This document shows, piece by piece, positions 11,640 to 23,361 of a stretch of 64,000 bases of DNA (positions within the stretch are counted from its first letter, which is position 1; each line of letters opens with the position of its first letter). Origin of the DNA: Anisodus tanguticus (lineage: Eukaryota > Streptophyta > Magnoliopsida > Solanales > Solanaceae). Position numbers and translations under genes: made by a program. The stretch covers positions 33,438,001-33,502,000 of the forward strand of contig CM067549.1 in the NCBI GenBank assembly GCA_034509755.1, read 5' to 3'. Under the pieces are notes generated by a model. The model made no database searches. It worked only from the letters and a program-made list of their open reading frames with translations, and was not told the origin of the DNA.

Positions 11640-14600
11640 TATGCTTGTTTTAGGGTATATATAGCCAAGTAGTCTATAGCTGCTTTAGTGGCTTTGACAA
11701 CTGATGGTAGACTAGGGTCATGTTCTCGGTTGGGGACATGGGCGAAGGTTAGGAGGGTAAGCAGAGTAAGGGAGATGCTAGGCTGAGAATAGGGTCTTGG
11801 AACTTTAACAGGGAAGGTCATAGAGCTAGTTAAGATTCTTAAGAAGATAATGATTAATATAGCATGTGTCCAAGAGACCAAATGGGTAGGACCTAAGGCT
11901 AAGGAAGTAGACGGGTATAAGTTATGGTTCTCGGGTAGGTCGGGGTATAGAAATGGGGTAGGTATTTTGGTAGACAACGAGCTAAGGGACCAGGTGGTAG
12001 AGGTTAGGAGAGTCAATGATAGGATGATGACGATTAAGTTGGTAATTGGAGGGTCCATTATGAACATTATTAGTGCTTACGCACCGCAGGTGGGCTTGGC
12101 CGAGGAGGAGAAGAGGCATTTTTGGGAGGATTTGGACGAGGTGGTGGCTAGTGTGCCACCCACTGAGAATTTATTTGTAGAAGGGGATCTCAATGGACAT
12201 ATCGGGTAACTTTCGAGGGGGCTACGACGATGTGCATGGAGGCTTTGGCCTCGGGGATAGGAATGGTGATGCGTCTCACTTTTGGAGTTTGCTAGAGCTT
12301 TTGGGTTGGTGATAGCCAATTCGAGGTTCCTAAAGAAGGAGGAACACTTGGTGACTTTCCGTAGTTCGGTGGGTAAGACTTAGATAGACTTTTTGCTCCT
12401 TAGAAAGGTTGACAACGGTCTTTGTAAAAACTGCAAGGTTATTCCAAAGGAGTGTCTTACAACCCGACATAAGATTTTGGTGATGGATTTGGAGATCAAG
12501 ATGGAGAAGAAGAGAAGGGTTGTGGGTGACAGATTGAGAATCAAATGGGGGAGTTTGACTATGGCTAATGCAAATGAGATGGGGGAGAGGTTGACAACCA
12601 AGGGGGCTTGGGGGAGTAGTGGGGATGCGACCAGTATGTTGTACAAAATGGCCAGTTGCATCCGGGAGGTGGCTAGAGAAGTGTTAGGGGTCTCGTGGGG
12701 TAGCCATGGTGGGCATCAAAGGGACTGGTGGTGGAATGGTAAAGTTCAAGAGAAGGTAGATGCGAAGAAATTGGTGTCTATGAAATTGGTAGAAAGCAAA
12801 GACGAGGTGGAGAAGTGGACGAATAGAGAACTGTATAGATGGTGAGGAAGGAGGCAAAGCTAGAGGTCACGGTGGCGAAAATGGCGGCTTTTGAACGCCT
12901 TTACACGGAATTAGAGGAAAAATGCGGGATAAAAAGTTGTACAAACTAGCCAAGGCGAGGGAGAGGAGGGCCTGTGACTTAGCTCACGTGAGGTGCATCA
13001 AGAACGAGGATGGCAAAGTACTGGTGGAGGACGCGCATATTAGGCAGAGGTGGCAGTCTTACTTCCATAAACTCTTGAACGAAAAAGGAGATGGAGACAT
13101 TGTGCTGGGAGATCTAGAGTGATCTAGTAGGTACCTAGATTTTGGATATTGTAGAAGCATTAAGATTGAGAAGGTTAGGGGTGTTTTTCACAGGATACGC
13201 GGGGGACGAGCGACCAGGCCTGATGAGATACCAGTTGAATTTTGGAAGAGCGCATGCAAAGCAGGCTTGGAGTGGTTGACTGAGTTGTTGAACGTAATTT
13301 TAAGACGGCGAGAATGCCCGAAGAATGGAGGTGGAGTACAATGGTTCCTTTGTATAAGAACAAGAGTGATATCCAGAGTTACAACAACTATAGGGGTATC
13401 AAGCTGCTGAGCCACACTATGAAAGTTTGGGAAAGGGTCGTGGAGATTAGGATGAGAAGAGGTGTGTCTATTTCCGAGAACCAGTTTGGATTCATGCCGG
13501 GACGTTCGACTACAGAAGCCATTCATCTTATTAGGATGTTGGTGGAGCTGTATAGGGAGAGGAAGATAGACTTATATATGGTTTTCATCGACCTCGAGAA
13601 GGCATACGATAAAGTCCCTAGAGAGGTTCTCTAGAGATGTTTGGAGGCTAAAGGTGTACTTGTGGCGTACACTAGGGCGATCAAGGATATGTATGATGGA
13701 GCTAAGACTAAGGTACGGACAATAGGAGGAGACTCGGAGCACTTTCCTGTGATAATGGGGCTGCACCAGGGATCAGCTCTTAGCCCTTTCTTATTTGTCT
13801 TGATGATGGATGGACTGACGCTACGAATCCAATGAGAGGTGCCATGGTGTATGTTATTCACAGATGATATAGTCTTGATTGATGAGACTCGCAGCGGGGT
13901 GAACGCTAAGCTGGAGGTTTGGAGACAGACTCTGGAGTCTAAAGGGTTCAAGCTGAGTAGGACCAAGACAGAATACTTGGAGTGCAAGTTCAACAACGGG
14001 AGTGACTTTGAGATAGGCGTGGAGGTGAGGCTTCAGACTCAAGTCATTCCGAAGAAATGAAGCTTCAAGTACATCGGGTCGATTATCCAAGGGAATGGAG
14101 AGATCGATGACGAAATTGGGGCTTGCATCTGAAGTCTTGTGTGACAAAATTGTGCCACTAAAACTGAAAGGCAAGTTTTATAGGGCGGTGGTTAGACCGA
14201 CTATGTTGTATGAGGTGGAGTGTTGGCCAGTCAAGACATCGCACACCCAAAGGATGAGAGTGGCGGAGATGAGGATACTAAGATGGATGTGTGGGCATAC
14301 AAGGAGGGATATGATTAGAAATGATAATATCCGGGGCAGAGTGGGAGTAGCCTCGGCGGAGGATAAGATGCGAGAAGTGAGGTTGAGATGGTTTTGAATT
14401 GTGCGGAGGAGAATCATAAATTCCCCAGTTTGGAGGTGTGAGAGGTTGGCTATGGACGGGTTTAGGAGGGGTAAAGGTAGGCCGAAAAAATATTGGGGAG
14501 AGGTAATTAGACGGGATATGGAGCAGGCGCAACTTACTGAGGACATGACCTTAGATAGAGGGTTGTAAAGGACACAGATTAGGGTAGATGGGTAGTAGGT

Positions 14601-15059
14601 AGTCGAACGTAGTCCTACTTACGCCTACAAATGGGTAGTTGTAGTGTTATTACTGTAGGCCCGCTTAGCATATCATAAGAATAGGCGTAGTATTTCTTCA
14701 TAGCCTTCTGTGGTTTTATTTCTTCTGATATGCGTTCTTTAATGTACTTGGTTTATCTCATTTATCTGTGTTAGTTACTGGTTCTTCTTTCTTCTTTTCT
14801 TTTCCTTTTCAGGATGCGCTATTATGGATTCACGTTTGTTGTCAGCATTTTCATACTTCTTTAAATTTTTAAATTTTAAATTTTTTTAAAATTTTTGACC
14901 TGGGCTGACTGTTTTTTCTTCTTTGCTTATCCTGAGCCGAGGGTCTCTCAGAAACATCCGCTCTATCTACCAAGGTAGAGGTAAGGTGTGCGTACACTCT
15001 ACCCTTTTCAGACCCCACGTTGTGGGATTGCACTGGGTATATTGTTGTTGTTGTAGTTA
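11640..15059 (+). mobile_element. RTE-clade LINE (non-LTR retrotransposon), inactivated
   Basis: A broken single ORF encodes an apurinic-like endonuclease then a reverse transcriptase. Endonuclease words are INIACVQETKWVG (11850), NGVGILVDNELRDQVVEV, and a GDLNGHIG match ending 12207. Reverse-transcriptase words are MPEEWRWSTMVPLYKNK (13314), NNYRGIKLLSHTMKVWE, NQFGFMPGRSTTEAIHL, VFIDLEKAYDKVPREVL, GLHQGSALSPFLF and the catalytic FTDD (13857-13868; FADD is usual). The C-terminal part ends near 14597. Frameshifts and stops (TAA after HIG at 12207, TAG at 13632 where Trp is expected, TGA near 13833) make it non-functional. The 3' end (14930-15059) carries CTGAGCCGAGGGTCTCTCAG, a GGTAGAGGTAAGG hairpin region and a (TTG)n tail. 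The same tail recurs elsewhere in the window with target duplications. Confidence 0.88.
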
Positions 15060-15701
15060 CTCTCTAAAAGGCAATATCATATACTCACTTTGTTCACTTT
15101 TGTTCATTTTTACTTTTTCAATAATGAACTTTACAATCTCCTTAAGAAATAACAAATGAAGTATCTATTTTACCATGATAACCCATGCCTATTAGCATTT
15201 CAAAAAATCTTGAAAAATGATTTGAATGAGTAGTTTTAACTCAACAAATACATATTTCTAAAAGCTAAGAGTTAAGTTTATCTATTTTTTTCCGGAATTT
15301 AAATAAATATCCTTTATTTGATGGTATTTGGCCTTTAAGTTGGTTGGCACCAAATGAGAACTTGAACGTGTACATCTACGATAGTAGTGGGCCTTGAATA
15401 CGCCTATGAAGTTTCAAATTCTGCAGCCCAACCTTCTTTTCATAGACATATCTGACAAGGAGGAACTATTTGCTCCAAGCCTATCTCAGGATGGTTTACA
15501 GAAGACACAAGAGCAAGTTCAAAGCACTATTTCCATTTTCATCCTATGGATTAAAGTTTCAGCAAAATATTTCAAAGCAGAGAAGATTGCAATAACTGAA
15601 TACGCATGCATTTCTGACCAAAAAGATCATACGGATAGTAAAGTTGAGCATTTACAAAACACTTACATGCATCTACGATTCGATAAAGAAAAAAGAACAA
15701 C

Positions 15702-16510
15702 TCATAAGTGTATCAAGGTACGAAGGTCATCAACACTAATCTCCCTTTGATCTTGCGAGCCCTTCTTCCCAAAAGCCTTCCTCGCCAGTAGTTTCTTCTA
15801 TTCTTGCAGTTCCAGTATCCTTTCTTCAATGGTACTTCGTGCAATCATCCTCAGTATCTTCACATCTTCCTTCTGTCCAATTCTATGGACTCGGTCCATA
15901 GCTTGCTCCTCAATTGCTTGATTCCACCAAGGTTCTATTAGATAGACTTTAGTAGCAGCTGTAAGATTTATTCCAGCACCTGAAGCTTTTAGACTCACAA
16001 GCAAGATGGTAGGACCCTCTAGAGCTGGGATTTCAAACTCCTTAATCAATTTGCATCTCTTTTTACATTCATTGACCCGTCTAAGCGCAATATCTTAAAA
16101 CCAGCTGCTTTAAGCGGCTCCTCAAGTAGGAGCAACATCTTCCTGAACTGAGAGAAGATTATTGATTTTCTGCTAGGGCTTTCATCTCTTGATGCAACTA
16201 GAAGTTTTAGGAGTGCATTCACTTTGGATGATGCAGTGGATGAACTTCCACTATTTGTTGCATTAGATGTTTCAGGTGGGCAGAAAAATAGGTCAGACTC
16301 TGACAGAGGATGGCGGCAAAGTGGGCAGCAAGACTTGGCGTGTTTTATGGTCTTCAAAAATGCATGACTTGCAAAGTATATGCCCACAAGTAATGACACT
16401 ATTGGTAGGCGGAAAAATGCAGATTGGACAATCAATTCCCTCGTCATCTTGCAATGCTGAGAGCATTTTGTCCAACAACTGTGGGTTGCTCTGCACATCT
16501 GGTTTAATTC
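15702..16510 (-). pseudogene. RAD5/RAD16-like SNF2 helicase (SMARCA3-like) pseudogene, C-terminal part
   Basis: On the minus strand the fragment starts near SNPQLLDKMLSALQDDEG (16490). A RING finger follows (CPICIFPPTNSVITCGHILC … CCPLCRHPL), then helicase motifs IV-VI: SIIFSQFRKML, LRLDGSMN, LKASGAGINLTAA, VYLIEPWWNQAIEEQAMDR and VHRIGQKE. The tail is IEERILELQE, stop, then KKLLARKAFGKKGSQ and DLRTLIHL with a final TGA at 15702-15704. Defects are a frameshift inside the RING (near 16370), a frameshift after GSMNVKRDAN (16049), and an in-frame TAG after LELQE. The N-terminal half with the Walker ATPase motifs is absent. No introns are seen in the fragment; whether it is a retrocopy or a plain truncation is unresolved. 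Family members remodel chromatin or act in post-replication repair with ubiquitin-ligase activity. Confidence 0.85.
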
Positions 16511-16525
16511 AATTATTAAATGCAT

Positions 16526-17500
16526 TACTCATTATCTAGCTGAACCAAAAGAAAAAAGCAGGGTGGCATAAAAGGCCTTTTACTTGGCTAATTAAACATC
16601 TTTAGAAAATTATTAAAATTCTAAATTATCATTCGTAAAGAAAATATGACAAAAAAAACATGCACTATAATTTGTTAGAATTAATTATGCAGTAGGAGCT
16701 TTGTTCTTTGTAAAACAAACAGCCCCAAACCTCAAGTAAGCATTGCAAGAACTTGAACAATGACAAAAGGACCGACTATATATCCATGGAAATGAAGGTA
16801 TATACTACGCTAAAGCAAGAAGTTGACATGTTATGGCACTCGTTTCTCACCTATTTGAAAAAAGGCTGCAATGGCAAAGGTATATTTCCAATTAGTCAGA
16901 TTATTTTCACCTTTCGTTCGGGAGGTTGTGGGTTGGCAAAACCGCAACTTACCATTCGTGATGATATTCAGTGGAAAAGAAACTAAAGTAATTTAAAATG
17001 AATGCAGTATACAAAAAAGCATATGATAGCGCCAAAAGTAGCTATTTGGAAACCTTGAACCAATTACAGAAGATTTGGAAAGCTTTAGGAAGACAATTAA
17101 AGAGGCATTCAAGGCCTAGAATAGGCTCAAGTGATTGTTTGATGAAGGAAGATCAAGACTCAAGAAGAGGAGATGCATCAAAAATAGCATGAAGAAGCAG
17201 CTTCTGGGCAAACCTAACAGGACCGTGATTGCCAGAACACTAGTGCAATCACGAAGATGAGCCACAGCTAAGGAATCGTGAACGCGAACATCCACCGCAG
17301 TCGCAAAGGAAGCATAACTGGTAGGATCCCCAATTGCGAGCCTTCCTCCGCGATCGTGAAGGCGACTGGGCTTGTCGGTTTTGTGTAATTCAGACCAAGC
17401 TATTTTAGGCCTAGTTGTTAAGGATAATTGGGTAATTGTTAGTATTAATTGGTCGTAGTATAAGTAGTTCCTTTTAGGGTCATTTTCACAAGTTAGCTTT
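16526..17500. other. Unassigned intergenic sequence
   Basis: AT-rich up to 17190, then a moderately GC-rich patch (17200-17370) with CGATCGTGAAGGCG-like words of the kind found in non-coding parts of plant LTR retrotransposons. No coding match was recognised. Confidence 0.3.
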
Positions 17501-17879
17501 GACACTCGTTATCACTTTATCCCATACCTCTCCAATGAACGTCTCCTGGATTCAGGTAAATTTCTGCAAAGGCAAAGTGATCGGGATTGTCAGAACCTTT
17601 AGAGAACTCATCGAAGGTGTAAACTTTGTCAAGATTGCGACCCACATGATTCCTCGAGCAAAGGCAAAGTGATCGGTCACTCTATGGTCTGAAACAGTCT
17701 CCTCGAGATTGGTTTGAGAAATTCAGCACCATAATTCAGGAGTTTGGCAGGACTCATAGTAAAGCTGATCACTCTGTATTTTAATGGTATACTGCTCCAA
17801 ATCTTGTTTTTCTTCATGTGGTCAGAAAAGCTTGTTTTCTTCAATCATCTCTGATTGATTAAAAACTAGGTTACGTTAT

Positions 17880-19640
17880 GAGAGGAGTTTGTTGATGATA
17901 CTAGGTCCAAGGTTGGAGATGGAAGAAATATAATATTCTATGATGACAACTGGTTGGATCATGGACCTCTCAGGGATATCTTACTTGAACTATATAATCT
18001 GGTAGATACTCCAAACATAACAATTAAGGATGCATAGAACCCAAGGTTGGAATCTAAATTTCAGAAGAGTTTTGAATGATTAGGAGATTGATAGAAGGGC
18101 TGAGCTAACTAAGTCTCTGGAATCTTTCAAAGGAACAACTGAGGAAGCAGATTTTCTTATTAAGAAAGGGGATAACAGTTTGAGATTCTCAACGAAAAAG
18201 GGCATATAAATGGTTAAGCAATGCAGGGAACTAACAAGTGTGTTGGCCTTGGAAACATATTTCAAAGGTCAGAACTCCTTTCAAAGTTTAATGTTTTGTC
18301 TGGCTAGTATCAAAGAAGGCTTGTGTTATGTTCCATTGCAAAGTATGGGACTTGAGTCCCACATCGGTATTGTAAAGTGCTGATGTGGGATTTATTCATT
18401 GGGCTCTCCCACCTTAATAGCTAGCTTTTGGGGTGTGGCTCTCCTAAGATTGTATCAGCTTGTCTTACCCATGAGAAGCTACCGGAAGAGGATTTCAAAT
18501 GAGCTCCGGGTATTTCCTACGTAAAACCGCCCAATAAGACAACAATCACCTATTTCTACATTGTAGAGTTACTGAAGAGTTGAAATATCCTATTAAAAGT
18601 TGTCACAATCATTAATAGGAAGATTACAACTCTGAGACACCAAATAAATTCAATAGGATTGCTAAATCTGGATATAGAATCAGTGTTATAAAAAGTGAAA
18701 TGCGCAAAAAAGCTCTAAGGTCCATTGGGACTTTAAGTGCAAAGCGCAAATAAAGTGTGGGCTTTAATGAAAAAGGCGCAATGGCGAAAAAATAATAATA
18801 AAAAAAAATATATATTTAATCCAAGACTTAATAATTATAAGCATGAATAACAAATATATGGACAAAGAAATTGAAAAAAAATTACAATAAAGTGAAGTAT
18901 TAATTGGTTAGCGTCACCTCTTCAGGAAATGCTCATTAGCAAGGAAAAATATGTTTTAGAATCTTGCTGACGACATTGAAACACGCATTAGGCGAGGTGA
19001 AGCGCTCAACATGTTTTAAGCCTCGCTTCAGGGCTTAAGCGCGCTTTAAGCATGCCTTTGACAATACTATATAGACCATGGATCAAAGCGGTTAACAGTG
19101 ACCATTGAATAAGTTTCTTTGACTTGAGTTGGATTTAAAGCGCGGAATGTTTTTGCACTATCACCGTCTTGGGTTTTTCTTAGTTGAATAAAGAAAAAGA
19201 AGACTACCTTTTTGTTTGTGTTTCGCTAGGTCGAGGTAAGTAACGTATACAAAGGAAACTACAATAATGGTGCTTATACATCAGCCCAACCAATGACTAT
19301 TCATGATTCCTTAATTAAATCAATTCCATACCGGTTCTTAGAGGAATGTCATGGAGGCAACTGTTTTTGACTCTAGGGAATATGAAATGGGTGATGCCAA
19401 GGACTACTTATGATCTGTTGAGATGCTGGAATATTGTAGGGGGTAATGTAAGAAACAAGACATGGTGGAAGGCTATCAGAGCTTGCATGTGGTGGACTCT
19501 TTATAGAGAAAGAAATGCTAGGTGTTTTGAAGATAAAACAACTATTTACAGAAGATTAAGCTTGAAAGTATTTTGTCTTTTCATTTCTGGTGTAAAGAAC
19601 TTTTTGAAGTTGAAACAGAGTCAATACAACTGTTAGAGTC
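17880..19640 (+). mobile_element. L1-type LINE remnant (zf-RVT region), split by a later insertion
   Basis: 17905-18320 reads as the C-terminal part of plant L1 ORF2: GDGRNIIFYDDNWLDHG, then WPWKHISKVRTPFK … CFVWLVSKKACV, the zinc-binding region after reverse transcriptase. The frame resumes at 19346: MSWRQLFLTLGN … TWWKAIRACMWWTLYRERNA and RCFEDK, the usual L1 C-terminus. About 1 kb (18335-19330) separates the halves. Stops are present, so it is dead. Confidence 0.7.
18335..19330. mobile_element. Insertion inside the L1 remnant: LTR-like segment plus GCGC-rich repeat
   Basis: 18335-18500 resembles a short plant LTR (GGACTTGAGTCCCACATCGG, then TAGCTAGCTTTTGGGGTGTG). 18690-19070 is a repeat with many GCGC/GCGCTTTAAGC words and loosely inverted ends. 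Exact ends were not found. Confidence 0.4.
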
Positions 19641-20049
19641 CTTGTAAGTGGAAAAGGACTAGATGAACTCACTGGATATTTTGTAAATTTGGCTACCAAC
19701 AGAGCTTTTTATGCTAATGAATATACTGTTACCATTCTCAAAAAGAAGATCAGATAATTTTCACCTGTCAGGCCTCCACGGTCGTCCGGGGTTCTCCATT
19801 CTCAGAAAGCTTCAACTTTCCCATATGTGTGCAAGCTTGCGAATACTTTATGCGATCACTCTACGTAATTTATTAAACGTGAACTCATAACCTACTGATC
19901 TTCATCCAACATCTGAAGTAGCAGCGGTTATTTGACCAAGAGCTGAAAAACGTGAAAGCAAGTCAAATCTCTTGCGTGGCTACTTGTATATAGGTATATT
20001 ATATTAGATCTCTAAAGTTAGAAGTCTTTGCCGTTGTTAAAGGTCTTAA

Positions 20050-21010
20050 AAGCTCTTTCCTTTTCGTTTAGTGCAAAGCACCCTATTCCATTTTGTTTTA
20101 TAGAAAATTCCTAGTGAGTTGCCTTCACTCAGAGTTCTTTCTTGAACTCTGCTTTGCTTCTCCTCTTGCTAATCAGTAGCCTGGGCTAGGCTAATTTCCA
20201 TTGCTAACCAAAGCGCTAATCTCTTCTAAGCCCTTCTCTTGCAAATTCATTAAAGTAAACAAAGCCAACCGTGTGTGATAGAATGCTTTTTTGCCAGGAA
20301 AAGACTTTTCACTGGAAACTCCTAGCTCAACTAGCGCTTTGCACCTTGCTTGACTACCAAAGAAAAATCCAATAAACCGGAATAAGTACCATCGACTGGA
20401 TTACTAGACTGCCTTCCTTGCTTGACTGCCTTTTCACACTCATACTAGGGAGATAAAAATGAACTCCTTTACGGATCTGGATTTTTCACGTCGTTTCAAT
20501 CATCGTGGTCGACGGGGAAGAAAGAAATGAATGAATGTTCTTTTGGGAAAATGTATAATAGTACACCTACAGAGACGAAGTTGCCAGAGTACGATTAACC
20601 TCTGGATTTGAAATCACTGCTTATATACCCGGTATTGGCCATAATTCACAAGAACATTCTATAGTCTTAGTAAGTGAAATTGACTTCCCCTCCCCTTTAA
20701 CCTGCCCTAACTCCCTATATTATCAAATAGAACTCAACTCTTAGAGGAAGACGACTGACGAAATAGGAACATCCTATACAGAGAGACACGCACAACCAGA
20801 CTATCGACTAGACAAAGGCATACTCAGATCAGTCATTCTAAGCGAAAATACCCATATGAGATCCTCATAAGGACCCCACTAAAAAGAGCGATTGAGAATC
20901 TCGAGAACCTTTTCGAGCATCTGTCTTCGCGGGGCGATTGGAAAAGAAAGAAGTAAACAATTCTGTGACTGCCTTCCATTTCACTGTTCTGATCGAAGTA
21001 ATTGCTCTTC
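20050..21010 (+). other. Probable nuclear insertion of mitochondrial DNA (NUMT)
   Basis: Composition and wording change sharply here. There are CCTTGCTTGACTGCC-type words, AAAGAAAG and CTTTCTTG runs, and little TE resemblance, in the style of plant mitochondrial intergenic DNA. The embedded chloroplast rps12 piece (20578-20674) fits, since plant mitochondrial genomes often carry plastid fragments. No complete mitochondrial gene was seen and the ends are approximate. Confidence 0.5.
20578..20674 (+). pseudogene. rps12: Fragment of chloroplast rps12 (ribosomal protein uS12)
   Basis: About 95 bp read RVRLTSGFEITAYIPGIGHN, then SQEHSIVLV, which is the core of plastid uS12. It is broken off at both sides: the upstream residues are unrelated, and after LV the frame leaves the family (expected RGGRVKD). 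One or two replacements (NS for NL in the plastid form) suggest an old transfer. It is far too short to function. Confidence 0.8.
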
Positions 21011-22118
21011 CGAACGACAACCCTTGATCGGATAATTATTCTTATTTAAAAGTCAAAAAATAGATTTCTTTTCACTTTAACGTTGGCGTCTAAGGCTTGT
21101 CTAAGATTTCTGAAGTTTCTATTTCAGTGTACGCAGAAAAGTGTATTTTAAATTTCAGCAATAAAGGTCCATCTCTACCTTTACTTTAGTTTATTTCGTG
21201 CATGTTTGTTAGATAATGAATGCAATGATTTTTTTTATATGATTAGCATATTATTGAGAGTACAAAGTCCTTTATATGTCTTTCATAATTTAAATATAAA
21301 AATAGACACCTTGTGTTTGTTTATTGAACACTAAAGTTTGGTAGATATTTTAGTATTTTTACGTTTGCTGGTATACATAGTTTAAATGAAAAGTTGATGT
21401 GAAATGTTACTATATTAAGTTGAGTTAAATCAGACTTTTGTTTAGAGTTTAGCTTCTGGAGTAGAGTTCTTCTCTTTTGTGAAAATGCTTCGAATGGAAA
21501 ATTTTGTAACATGTTTTTCTCATATGAGAAGTTAGTGGGTTTTAGAATTCTTGACCATTAAAGATTGGATAATAAAAGATATCTTCAGTTCCTTGAATTT
21601 TATGATAGCTTTAGGTTGGAGGCATTACTTTTAAGATTATTTTACGTAAATTTTGAAGAGAATAAGTTACTTATGCTTTTATTGTTTCTTGATATTTAAC
21701 TTTAGTAAACCATGTGATTTGTATAATAAATATTCCTTTTTTTTAAAGCAGTCACATTTTTTTTACTCGAATAAATTGAGCAAAAAAGGCAACATTTGAG
21801 GCAAGTACATTTTATCCAAGATTAATTTAAGCCGAATATTACTCAATAAAGCGACGGTGCTAGAACCACGGGACTCGAGGGGTGCATCATACCTTCCCAT
21901 CGGTCAACAGAATTCCTTACCCGTTCTTTTATTTTCAGAGACTAAAAAATAAAGAGTCATTTCCTTTTGATTAGAGATTCAATAAGATGACTTGGAACAC
22001 TAAAACTCATTCCAAGTGGCGACCCTGAAAAATAAATAATTCATAATCAAAACCGTCACTTTAAATGGAAAAACTCTTTCAACCCCTCTTTTTAATGGGA
22101 GGGTATGAAAAAGGGGTG
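21011..22118. other. Unassigned AT-rich sequence, then a repeat segment (21840-22118)
   Basis: 21011-21830 shows no recognisable feature. 21840-22118 (GCGACGGTGCTAGAACCACG … GGGGTGTGACC) looks like a common solanaceous retrotransposon-derived repeat. It is the host sequence that the solo LTR at 22124 interrupts. Confidence 0.4.
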
Positions 22119-22123
22119 TGACC

Positions 22124-23356
22124 TGTTGGATATTGTAAAGCAGTACGGGAAGTAAATAAATATTACAAGTGTTCGAAAGGATAAACAAATAGGCCAATGT
22201 TCAGAACTGCAGCACGCTTGTTGAGTCTTGAATCTTGATAACCTGAAATCAAGAAACACTAAATTTGGATTGTTACAACTGTGTGCTGAGTCGAGTGATG
22301 ACACTCTGTCCTTAAGACAAGATTGTCCCGTATATATGCTTTTACGTTAATGGGCAATAGTCTCTCAAGATAAAATAATACTTTAATCTCAACACTACAA
22401 AGCAAATAGGTTGAGTCTGACGAAGAAAACAAACACGAAACGCCTTGCTGAAGAAATGGAAAAGGAAGGAAGAGTTTATGTTTTCGTCCAACGTTTTTGG
22501 ACTGACTTTCTCTTCTGTTTTGTCTCTGTGTATATAGTGTGTCTCGTTTCTGCTGTGTATATTTTGTGTTTTTCGTGTCTCACAATTGAGCCAAAAGGCA
22601 TCAATATATAGCATGGAGGAGGGACTCCTCAACTGCCAAAATAAGGTTGTTAATAGCCATTAGTGAGGGCTGTTAATGGCCATTAGGGAGGGCAGTTAAT
22701 GGCCATTAGAGAGTCTGTTTATGGCTATTGAAGGAGTGCTGATTATGGAGGAGTTAATCAGCCAAGTAATGGCTGGTTAATGCACACTAACGCCCCAAAA
22801 ATCAACTCTAACGGTAGGCAGAAACTTTCTGTCTTCCGTCGTTCCCAAATTCAACTTCCCAGAAACTCTAGGGACTAAACTGTAAATATTAAACAATTTG
22901 GGGTCCAAAGAGATAATATCAGAAGAAGCCCACAACCCATGACCCGAGCCCGAGCCCAGACCGGACGGGACGGGCGGGCGGCGGCGGCGCGCGTGTGGGC
23001 TTAGCCTTGAACCCAAGCATATCTAGGTCCTCCCTCCTTTAAACACATGTGATACCCCTTGGGGTCCCAAACCCTTAGCCAATTTAGAGACTTATAAAGA
23101 GAGCAATTCTTCCTTTTTCCACCGATGTGGTAGATTTGTCCCACACCATATTTCCATGCCTAAAACACCTTACTTCGTAGACCAATATCTCTTTCATTTC
23201 TTAACGAAATTAGACGATTCTTGGCCCTACGGTCATCTACTCACTTAGTAGATTATGCAAGTGAGAAGAGACAAAGTCTTCAACATGCGGAACCCTAGTG
23301 TTTAATTCATTAAATATGGGTGGACGCACCTCCCCACCAAAGGCAAATTTCCAACA
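22124..23356 (-). mobile_element. Solo LTR (1,233 bp) with perfect 5-bp target duplication
   Basis: The ends are TGTTGGATATTG (22124) and AAATTTCCAACA (23356), giving TGTTGG…CCAACA inverted termini. TGACC flanks both sides (22119-22123 and 23357-23361). No internal retrotransposon sequence is present, so this is a recombined solo LTR. Transcription is likely minus strand: a TATATAT box lies near 22605-22615 on the complement. A GC-rich patch sits at 22940-22995. A related fragment in the opposite orientation is at 63275-63743. Confidence 0.88.
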
Positions 23357-23361
23357 TGACC

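Noticed and set aside
11639..14546. Long minus-strand open frames (up to 142 residues)
   Set aside because: Antisense shadows of the LINE ORF; the plus strand carries the recognisable motifs.
16267..16539. 90-residue plus-strand frame over the helicase pseudogene
   Set aside because: Antisense of the RING/helicase relic; no similarity of its own.
18680..19080. Possible tRNA or snoRNA cluster from GCGC-rich hairpins
   Set aside because: No A/B boxes or cloverleaf; matches a dispersed repeat style instead.
22940..22995. GC-rich patch as CpG-island promoter of a host gene
   Set aside because: It lies wholly inside the solo LTR and no host exon follows.
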